Positions 56,193-64,000 of a stretch of 64,000 nucleotides of DNA are shown here, in pieces. Below the pieces are notes generated by a model. It made no database searches, was not told the DNA's origin, and saw nothing but the letters and a program-made list of their open reading frames with translations. The stretch covers positions 1-64,000 of the forward strand of contig JAIWWG010000012.1 of assembly GCA_025435555.1 (NCBI GenBank), read 5' to 3'. Both the position numbers and the translations under genes were made by a program. The stretch's first letter is position 1, and each line of letters starts with the position of its first letter. The DNA comes from Chytriomyces cf. hyalinus JEL632 (lineage: Eukaryota > Chytridiomycota > Chytridiomycetes > Chytridiales > Chytriomycetaceae).

Positions 56193-57253
56193 TTATTTCT
56201 TTCTGCGGCAATGGCCCAACAGGATACGATTGCAATTTGCTCTTAAATCCCGGTCAAAAACAAGAATAATGATTGGGTTCACGGCTTCGTAAAGACTGAC
56301 GACAATGGTTGTCACAAAATCAAACGCAGGTGACGCCTGCGTCCCCGACGCGTACTCCCATAAAGCCACTGTATGAGTTGGAAAATGTCAGCAGGCTCGC
56401 ATGCTTACTGGGACAGTTCTACTCAACTTATAATGTATGGAGTCCATCCAGTGAGAAACGCCCCGACCACCATAATACTCTGCTTCATCAGCTGAGCCTG
56501 CCGCGTGTCCATGTTTGTCTTCTCCAACGTTTTCCACGTCATACTGATGAACGACCCCTCTGTTACCGATCTCGACTCAAGAACATTCTTCACCTCGCCT
56601 TGTTCAGATGGTTTGATGACCCCGGACTCCCTCGTGCTCTCCTTCAATTTGGAAAACACGTCGTGAACCGTGCCAATCATGGCCGCATACGCAAACACAA
56701 TCGATCCACACGTCACAGCAATGACAATGAAACAGAACCAAATCAATACTCCGCTCCTCGAATCATGCTGGCTCCATCGAACGCCGCAATAAATACTACT
56801 GGGACGTAGAATGTAGGTTTGAGTCGTTTGTAGCATGAATGGAAGCGAGGCAACCACCGCCGCCAAACACAGACTTCCGAGGAAATAGAACGAGGCAAAG
56901 TAGTGGGGTGGATTCAGTTGCTGCACGACGACCAAATATCGGAACAGGGTGAGTCCAAAGCAGAGGAGCAAGGAAGTGACATTTCCAAAGACGGAGATGA
57001 ACGCGTGAACTTGACACATAAACAGAGTGTTGTCCATTCCTCCCTCCACTAACGCCTGCACTGTAATGTACAGGTTGTTCGCTATGGCAAAGACATCAAA
57101 GAGACACAGCCAAAACACCAGGAATGAGCTTGGCGCTATTTTGCGGAGGCTGCCTATGTTGGGAACCACCACTAAGAGGTTGAGGCACATTCCAACACCC
57201 AGGATGACGCCGTGTGTGACTAGAAACGCGAGGTTCAGCCCGTCGAGCGGCAT
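56193..57253 (-). CDS. Class A (rhodopsin-family) G-protein-coupled receptor, two exons (GPCR2)
   Basis: The start at 57253 (MPLDGLNLAFLVTHGV) aligns with MALDTLSYWF of GPCR1; an upstream Met at 57358 is possible. Landmarks are LCLFDVFAI (TM2 Asp), MCQVHAF (TM3 cysteine, present here), FRYLVVVQ at the DRY position, YILRPSSIYCGVRW (ECL2 cysteine), AFLTGWTPYII in TM6 and SLYEAVNPIIILVFDRDLRANCNRIL in TM7/helix 8. A 59-nt intron (56369-56427, donor GTTGAG, branch CTGAC) interrupts TM6 at the same codon and phase as in GPCR1. Ser occupies the retinal-lysine position. It likely couples to a heterotrimeric G protein; ligand unknown. ICL3 is long and polar. Confidence 0.87.
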
Positions 57254-57316
57254 TGCGATTATCACCAAATTATCAAGTAATATGCACAGCATTAGTAAAT
57301 CAGACTGAAAAAATAA

Positions 57317-58766
57317 ATGGACCAAAAGACTCTCTTTCCGACAGATGATCCGCACCATGTTTCATTCCAATACGGCGCACCTGGAGAGGCCCTGATGCCG
57401 ACACAAGTGATGGCTGCTGCGTCGGAGGCATTCTGGCGGTGCGTTTACCTGTCACTGTTCTCCACTCGACCCCCCAAAAACTAAACCCACGCAATGATCA
57501 TCACCGCCGTTTGACCCGATTCTCCGTCCCTCATATCGATTGATCGAATCACAGCGACAAGTCCAACTACACGTACCTTCAGTACGGCCCGACTCTCGGA
57601 GACTCTGAATACCGCCGCCATCTTGCCGAATTCTTGTCACTGCGTTATGCGGACACGGTTCGAGAAGAGCGGTTGGCTTTGACGGGCGGAGCAACCGCCT
57701 CGTTTTCAAACATTATTACGCTGTTTACCACAAAGAAAACACGCATTTTGGTCGAGGACCCCACGTACTTTCTTGCCCTCAAGGTGCGTACTTGCCTTTT
57801 CAGAGTCGGATACCATTTAGCGGGCTCATGCCAATCAATCAGGTGCTGCAAGACCACGGCTTTGATCCTTCGAAATTTCTCAGCATCCCAACGGACGAAG
57901 ATGGTCTTGATGTGGCGAAACTTGAGCAAATGCTTGACGCAAACAAAAACACGGGCTTTGACTCTACGGATTCGTCAAAATACTTGTTCCTTCTGTACAT
58001 GGTTCCGACGTACTCGAATCCGACTGGCCGATCAACATCTCTCAAACGCAGGAACCAACTTATCCAACTTGCTCGCAAACACAATGTTTTAATTGTTTGC
58101 GATGACGTGTATCAGCTTCTTCCGCTGGCGCCATCTGCAGTCCCACCAGCCCGCCTCGTCTCACTCGATACAGCGGGTTCAACAGCTTCTGAATCATCTT
58201 TTCGAGGTCACGTTATTTCAAACAACAGTTTCTCGAAAATCATGGCGCCAGGTCTCCGGCTTGGCTGGATTGAAACTCATCCGTCTCTCCTTGCCCACAT
58301 TTCCCGCAGCGGGATCATGAACAGTGGAGGAAGCCCCAACCATATTGTCAGCGGAATTATTACTACAGCGTTGAAACAAGGCGGCGTGGCTGCGCATTTG
58401 GATTTCTTGCAGCGTGAATACGCGGTCCGTTTGGACGCAATGTGTGATGCATTGCAAGCCGGATTGCCCGTGGGAGTTTCCTTTGTCAAGCCGGAGGGTG
58501 GGTTTTTCATATGGCTGGAGTTGCCAGCTGGACACGATGCGTTTGAAATCTTGCACGCGATGCAGACTGGCGGACTGTATCAAGGCAAGAAATTGCTGGC
58601 ACGAGTAAAAATGAGTTTTGCACCAGGAAGGTTGTTTACATCTTCGAGTGACAAAGGCGGACGTTTTTCTAATTGTTTGAGGTTGACGTTTGCGTTTTAT
58701 CCAAAGGAGCAGTTGTTGGTTGGAGTGCAGGGGTTGTGTGCGCTTTTAAAGGAGGCGCTGGCGTAG
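57317..58766 (+). CDS. PLP-dependent class I/II aminotransferase, three exons
   Basis: Exon 1 (57317-57438) reads MDQKTLFPTDDPHHVSFQYGAPGEALMP. The 116-nt intron 57439-57554 splits an Arg codon. Exon 2 gives NYTYLQYGPTLGDSEYRRHLAEFL, LTGGATASFSNIITLF and RILVEDPTYFLALK. A 59-nt intron (57784-57842) follows. Exon 3 gives LYMVPTYSNPTGRSTSLKRR, CDDVYQLLP, the PLP-lysine motif NNSFSKIMAPGLRLGWIE, PEGGFFIWLELP and LRLTFAFYPKEQLL. The pattern fits the AAT-I / 2-aminoadipate-transaminase-like branch (as yeast YER152C). Substrate is not predictable. Its ATG is 63 bp from the likely GPCR2 ATG, on the opposite strand. Confidence 0.93.
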
Positions 58767-58833
58767 ATCAATACATCTTGGACAATGCGTGTGTGTGTAG
58801 AAACTATCAAATGCTCGTGTGCTTTTATCAGCT

Positions 58834-60151
58834 TTATTGCGCAAACAGAGAATCAAAAAACTCATCCATTTCTTCGTCCTTGGACTTTTCAGTCTCCAAA
58901 ACAACGGGTGCGCCCCAAATATCCGACGCAGATATGGACAATGCGGTCGTTTTCAAAGCAGCATCGTTGTCTGCTTTTTCGTTGCTCTCACTTTGGTTGT
59001 CGCTGCTTCCGTCGCTCTCGTCCTCACTTTCCAAGACGACTTTATCCTTTTCATCGTCACCAAGATCTTCACCCGCCTTTTGCCTTTTCTTCTTTCCTTT
59101 CTCTTTCCGTCTTTCGTCGCGTTCCCGCTTTCTTTCTCTTTTCCGCGCAGCTTTAATTTCAGCCTCCTTCCTCTCCAACTCCTTTTTATAATTCAACATC
59201 CAACCACACTCGCCACAAAGCCGAATTTTCACAAGCGCATTTTTCGTTTCGCCGTCTTCCTTGTATACGAAATTGACTTCCCAGCTGCGCAGGTTTGGTT
59301 GATGGTTTCGATGCGCGTTTGGGTTCTGATGCGAGGGGGGTGGCCGCGCAACGGGGAAAGGGTAGCTCGCCGGGATTGGTGGCGGCATGAACGGCGCGCG
59401 GTGTTTGCATTTCGTGTTTGCGCATGTGAATTGTCCTTTCGGAAAAAGAGAGTTATTACTGGATTTCCCAGATTTCGAAATCACAACACAACAGAGTCGC
59501 AAGAGAAAAAGCTGAATGAAAGGAGAAGGGGTATGTGTGTGTACCTATTCCACTGACGACTTCACGCTTGCTGCGCCATCGTAAAGCCACGCGTCCTTCC
59601 TTGTATCGTTCGAGGTTCGCGATTGCAAATTCTTTGAACAGTTTGTCGTAGTATTTTTTCGCGATACGTTGCTCCCAGGTTGAATTTGGATTGGATGCAT
59701 CGGTCGAGTCGGTGGCGTCGTCTTCGTCTGTGCGAAGGAATCTTTTTTTTTTTTTTTTTTTTTTTTTTTGCAATGATGGGTGGATTGATGTTGAAAAGTG
59801 GGACAGTGAAAAAGAAGTTCGCAATAGAGAGTGCGTAACGCACAGTGTTTCTTCATTCAAGTCACTCACTTGTGGTTTTTCCTGAGAATATCCAATTCAG
59901 AGGGTATTGCTGCGGATATGGCTGCCGAGGAGGAATCGTCTTCGTAATGCCTTGCGTATGCATTGACAAAGGCCATGTGTTTCTGGTTGGTTGGTGTTGA
60001 GTTGAGGAACGGGTGTCTGGCAAGACAAGCGGGGCGCAAGTACCTGGTACGCATTCATGCCCGTCATGCTCTTTCTAAAGACGGACGGCGTTTCATTTGC
60101 GATGGGCAGTCGAAGGTATGTGGATGACTGCGCTTTTCTGGCAGCTGACAT
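58834..60151 (-). CDS. FRA10AC1: FRA10AC1-family protein, four exons
   Basis: A nuclear, spliceosome-associated family conserved in eukaryotes. Exon 1 (60044-60151) starts MSAARKAQSSTYLRL and ends MNAYQ. The intron is 59983-60043 (61 nt). Exon 2 (59870-59982) reads KHMAFVNAYARHYE...SELDILRKNH. Intron 59742-59869 ends in a 27-nt A run before AG. Exon 3 (59545-59741) has FLRTDEDD...TWEQRIAKKYYDKLFKEFAIANLERYKEGRVALRWRSKREVVSG. The intron is 59436-59544. Exon 4 gives QFTCANTKCKHRAP...SWEVNFVYKEDGETKNALVKIRLCGECGWMLNYKK, a basic KR-rich segment and an acidic DEEMDEFFDSLFAQ end. The two CxxxxC/CxxC pairs fit the family's zinc site. The start at 60151 is an ATG. Confidence 0.95.
59743..59769. repeat. 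27-nt poly(T) tract (poly(A) on the coding strand) at an intron acceptor
   Basis: Lies in FRA10AC1 intron 2 immediately 5' of the acceptor AG, where a pyrimidine-rich tract would be expected. Length may be uncertain because homopolymers are error-prone. Confidence 0.85.
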
Positions 60152-60173
60152 TTTATGTGCCAATTCTTTTTAT

Positions 60174-61165
60174 TTATTTTACTTGACCTTTTTGAACAAG
60201 TTTGCGACTCTTGTCAATCTCGAGTTTGAGAAAACAGCCTGGACGCGAGTAATTGAATTTCGAATCAATGTTTCCCTGCCTCAGAGTGGGCAGCCCGACC
60301 CAGTACTGCGGAATGAAGCGCGATATGAAACCAACCAGCTGCTGCGAGGACAGTCCCGCTTGTGCGTCATGAAGCCGCACGCGCATCGAGTCTTCCTGCT
60401 GCTGCCGCCATTCAAACACATTCGAAAGGTTGCTCGTGTTAATGTGGATGAACACATCGAGCAGGCTGTGTAGAGCATCAAACGAGGTCAACTCATTCTG
60501 CACTTGAAGCAGGTCCGGCAGTGTGAACTCGGGAATCGGAGGATCGATTTGAAGGGAAGCCTCAAGCTGACGTCTTCCCTCACCCGTGCGTGCGAGGATT
60601 TCTTGTGGATCCAGCACAGGTGTGAACCCCAAACACCAGCCCTCAATCAGAATGACATGAACATGCTCTGTCACCTGCGTCCATTGATCGGGGGGAAGAC
60701 GGTCGCCACGGCCATTATGCAGACTCTTTTCGTAACGCGGAATGAGAACATGTTGTTGGTGACTCTTGAGAGCTTCAACGACCGAGACTGCGAGTGCAAT
60801 ATCGTGTGTGCCTGGGTTGCCTCTGAATTGAAGCAGAGGGTTGTTTGGAGACAAAGAGCTGAGCTGGTTGTGCGGCAGATAAAAATCATCGATCGAGACG
60901 GCAACTGCTGTCAGGCGGTGTTCTCTGAGAGAATGGACCAGCGAAGCCGTAAGTGTTGTTTTGCCTGCTCCTTGTGGGCTGTGTGCATGCAGGTGGATGG
61001 TGAGCCACCCAGCACATGAACAGAATGAACCGACCCGTTGATGCCAACGACGAGCGGCAGCGATAGACTCCCGTGAGCAGCCCGTGCTTTTCCGTTGTGT
61101 TTCACGATAAAGTCGAGCGCAGACGCGTCCATTTCCGACTCAAAAAGTAAACGCTCTTGCCGCAT
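60174..61165 (-). CDS. P-loop kinase of the TDA10 / D-glycerate 3-kinase family, two exons
   Basis: Exon 1 (61035-61165) encodes MRQERLLFESEMDASALDFIVKHNG...SLPLVVGING. A 56-nt intron (60979-61034) interrupts the Walker A loop. Exon 2 resumes PQGAGKTTLTASLVHSLREH, giving GINGPQGAGKTT. AVSIDDFYLPHNQL (Asp-Asp-Phe-Tyr substrate segment), LLQFRGNPGTHDIAL, IPRYEKSLHNGRGDR, VILIEGWCLGF and the C-terminal LEIDKSRKL follow. These are the hallmarks of yeast Tda10 (YGR205W) and plant glycerate kinase (GLYK). In fungi the physiological substrate is not settled. The stop is 22 bp from the FRA10AC1 start, same strand. Confidence 0.93.
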
Positions 61166-61222
61166 AATTTCATTTGCGGACGATTAAAAATAAGAAAAAG
61201 CGCAAACAAACTCCCAACAAAC

Positions 61223-63367
61223 ATGTACAGCATCGAGACTCGAATGCTCGCTCGCAGCATGTCCGTCGGTGCAGCGACTCCTCATGCCCAGCCAGTCCCG
61301 CTGCCCCAGCATGGCCACTCCCACTCCCATGCCTTCCACTCCGCTGCCCCCTCCCTCGGTGGTGTCAAGATGAAGCGCAGCAAGACTGCCCACAACCAGC
61401 ATGCTTCAGCCTCCAAGGGTAGAAAGTTTATGCTTCCACCCCATGTCCTTGCCGCTCAGACACTCCAGAGCTTGAAGGCAAAAAGCCCACCTGCCAACCC
61501 GAATATCAACGAACGTGGATGGCCCGTCCCAGTCAAGAGACCCGCTACAGTCGCAGCCACAACCGTTGCATCCTCTGTTGCATCCTCTGTTGCCGTCACT
61601 ACTGCCGCCGTTGTCGCATCAACCGCCACCTTGCCACCAGTCGTCTTCACCAAAGGAAGATCTGCCATTGCGCTGCAGCAACTGGCCTCTCGTATCGTAC
61701 CTCCCCCCTCCAATGTGATTGGATTGCACCCAAGTGCCACAATCGTATCAGCCTCCATGCCACCAAAGGTGGCCGCCTCTAGAACCTCATATGCTGCAGT
61801 GTCAGCCGCCTCAGCTGTTCCATCCGTCCCTGTGGGTCCATCCAACCCTGCCAGTCCCGCATTCACTCTCATGGCTCCACATGCGCTCGCTGCCATGGGT
61901 CCCTTTGCCCTCTCGACACCTGCAGTCATGGCTCTCTTTGTTGCGCTTGTGGCCGCCACTGCTGCTGGTGTCAGTGCAGTGGCCTCTGCAACCAACGGCG
62001 ATCCTCTCGCTGCACCTCTCTACCCGGACCCTGCTGACTCCGCCTTTGCGAATTCGACCGACCCCACGGATCCTCTCATCAACTTTACAGCTACGTATGA
62101 CCCAGCTTCGTGCGCTTCAATGGAGCAGGCTCTTAAGGATTTGGGCGTTGATCTTGTTTTGTTGCGCAACCAGCTCGCAAAGAATCAAAAGAAGGAACTG
62201 AGAAAGCGTCAATTGCTGCTGAAAAAGAAGGAGTTGGACCAGAAGCGCTGGGATGAATTGCTGGCGTCGCTCGACCCGCGAACTCTTCTTGCCAAGGGAC
62301 TGCTGAGCCACGGATCCGTGCCCTTCGCAGAGGACGTCAAGATGCTCAAGAAGCGCCTGAATCTCTCGTTGGATGTGCAGTCTCGGCGTTTGCTGCTTGA
62401 CATTGTGTCGCAAAAGGTTGGGCTTGCAGACACGTTTTTTTGGTGCTGACTGATAAAGGGTTTGTCTTATCTCATTCCTCTTTCCCAATGACAGACCTTC
62501 AACCCTGTGCCAAGTCTGATGGCGCCAATGGTGTCGCTTTCCCGGGCCCTCCTCTCTACTCTGCACACGCTCACGACTCCGATCCATCCGTCGACCCTGG
62601 CACTTGTTCTCCCCGAATCCCTGCGCGCAGAGCTGTCGTTCCTTCAAAAGTACATTTCACTGTGCATCGAAAACAAAACAGCGCACAACCTTCCATACTT
62701 GTTCAGCAACGAATACGAACTCAACGCTGGCGCCCAGGTCAGCCGCATCCACGTCGATACCACCACGCTCATCCTCCGAAGTCTTGCACGGCTTATCGCG
62801 AAAACATGCGTCGCTGTCGTTACCTTATCGGTCACACGGGATGACGCTGTTCGAACCGCAGCCCCCTCCATGCAGCGTTCCCGCACCGTTTCCAGCGGAT
62901 ACGGCATCACATACAGCCCCCCTGCCAGTGTCCACCATGGCGCTTTCGCACACCGCCGGTTGGTGGGATACCATGAAGCCACTCTTGCAGGTGCAAGCGG
63001 CAATGCGAGTCACTGGAGCCGTGTTGTTTCTGCAATGGCGAACGATGTGGAGTCTGACATGCGCGATTGGATTCGTTCTGAAGGTCCTGGTCTTGCCTCT
63101 GTTCCTGTGGACGCAAGCTGCGATGATGCTGTGAGCGTTGGTTCTAGTGAGGAAGGCTTGGCGCCAGACAGTGCCGTCTTTGTTCATGCAGAGATGAAAC
63201 CAGTTGAAGATGAGAAGGACTCTGACGAGGACGACAAGGCTGCAGCTGCACTTGAAGCCGCCTGGCAAGAATTCCGTATGAAGGATGAAGGCGTTCCTGA
63301 GCACATTTTGAAGCTCGAGTTTGAAGCCTTGTTTGGAGGTGGACAGGATGAGTTGGACATGTGGTAA
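61223..63367 (+). CDS. Large hypothetical protein, two exons
   Basis: The start at 61223 (MYSIETRMLARSMSVG) is chosen over 61157, which would add a basic unstructured leader. Exon 1 (to 62416) has a His/Pro-rich N-terminus, a long Ala/Val/Thr/Pro-rich low-complexity segment, a weak hydrophobic stretch (MALFVALVAATAAGVSAVASA) and a Lys/Leu-rich helical part (LRNQLAKNQKKELRKRQLLLKKKELDQKRWDELLASL). The 78-nt intron 62417-62494 is phase 0. Exon 2 reads FNPVPSLMAPMVSLSRALLSTLHTL...LRAELSFLQKYISLCIENKTAHNLPYLF and ends with an acidic EDEKDSDEDDKAAAALEAAWQEF and FGGGQDELDMW. Family not recognised. Possibly a coiled-coil scaffold. Confidence 0.7.
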
Positions 63368-64000
63368 AATTGGTGGGCTTGGCTTGTGTGTTAGAGACTT
63401 TGAATTTCTTTTCTTTTCCTTCCCCTAAAACCCCCTATACTCTTATTAACATTATCACTAGATTCTATACTGATTTTTTTTTATTCTGCCCCCTTCCTGC
63501 ACGAGTTACAAATCTTTCCACCTCCCCGATATCTCTTCCAAGTTTCTGCCCACAGTTTGGGGTTTTGTCTCACGCCCGAACTGTTGTGGTTTTATCCTTT
63601 TTTCTTTCTTCAATGTTGTTGCTGTTGTAGAGTGGTGTGATTAGGAGAGAGGGAGGGCGGGGTTGGTCATGTTTGGTATCTGTTCGTTTTGCTGTTCTTT
63701 TTTTTTATTTCTCTATTGAGTGCATGTTTCATTCGTACTCCGGCTTTCTATGATGATTTTCTTTTTTCTGTTTGCTGCTGTTGTTGTTTTGCTGTGCTGT
63801 TGGTGCTACCGCTCCTCCCTCCGTTTGGTTTCATTCGTCAATATCGCCATGGTTTCTAAAACGAGTTTTCAAATAAAGGTGCGTTCCACTTGATCCTAAA
63901 ACCTCATCAGTTTGAGGGAACCATGTCCAACTCGTCCCAAAGTCAAAGTCACTGTTGTGCTTTCCTTGAAAACCCAGCAGCCGTTCACATCAAAGCGTGT
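63368..64000. other. Pyrimidine-rich 3' spacer, no gene seen
   Basis: T/C-rich with TGTTGCTGTTG repeats near 63617 and 63775 and an AATAAA near 63873. A final ATG-containing stretch near 63920 is too short to judge. Confidence 0.45.

Noticed and set aside
61456-61995. 179-codon minus-strand frame rich in Ala/Thr/Val
   Set aside because: Antisense of the Ala/Val-rich segment of the plus-strand gene.

Overview
This is a nuclear genome window from a zoosporic (flagellated) fungus, most probably a chytrid. Genes are compact and split by many short GT-AG introns, mostly 47-79 nt with a clear mode near 60 nt. Start codons of neighbouring genes often lie tens of bases apart. The protein set is fungal: eS17, uS12, TRM2, a RAD1 clamp subunit, GPI-anchored wall-type proteins with a CBM19-like module, and fungal-type desaturase, SDR and NAT enzymes. 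An intact-looking, 24-exon CFAP65 gene for a motile-cilium central-pair protein is expected only in fungi that still build a flagellum.

Layout. 0-6.6 kb: a partial unknown gene, a two-domain fasciclin protein, two unknown proteins (one single-pass membrane), an arylamine N-acetyltransferase, and head-to-head with it a rhodopsin-class GPCR. 6.6-16.7 kb: repeat-rich DNA with a decayed PIF/Harbinger-like pair (Myb-like protein plus DDE nuclease), other decayed multi-intron transposon-like genes, a 300-bp near-perfect palindrome, and a decayed copy of a secreted-protein gene. 17.8-23.6 kb: uS12 and eS17, separated by duplicated intergenic blocks and a hypothetical nuclear-type protein. 23.6-27.5 kb: no convincing gene, but blocks duplicated from 19-20 kb. 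27.5-36.3 kb: RAD1 and CFAP65 in tandem. 37.1-42.7 kb: TRM2, an F-box-like/Cys-rich protein and a fatty-acid desaturase. 42.7-46.5 kb: dispersed and direct repeats. 46.5-54.5 kb: three secreted Lys/Glu/Gly-repeat proteins, a truncated membrane sensor and an SDR. 54.7-56.2 kb: a decayed Fic-domain gene and a Harbinger fragment. 56.2-63.4 kb: a second GPCR head-to-head with a PLP aminotransferase, then FRA10AC1, a TDA10-type kinase and a large unknown protein.

The points I consider most worth following are these. (1) Two divergent class A (opsin-like) GPCRs share one intron position, lack the retinal lysine, and each sits head-to-head with a metabolic enzyme gene. (2) A dispersed 61-76-nt element folds as a three-way junction and shows compensatory base changes between copies. 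(3) A family of secreted K/E/G-repeat proteins is clustered within 8 kb and has a decayed relative 36 kb away. (4) Several otherwise good genes carry single-base frame disruptions, which could be assembly errors or real decay.
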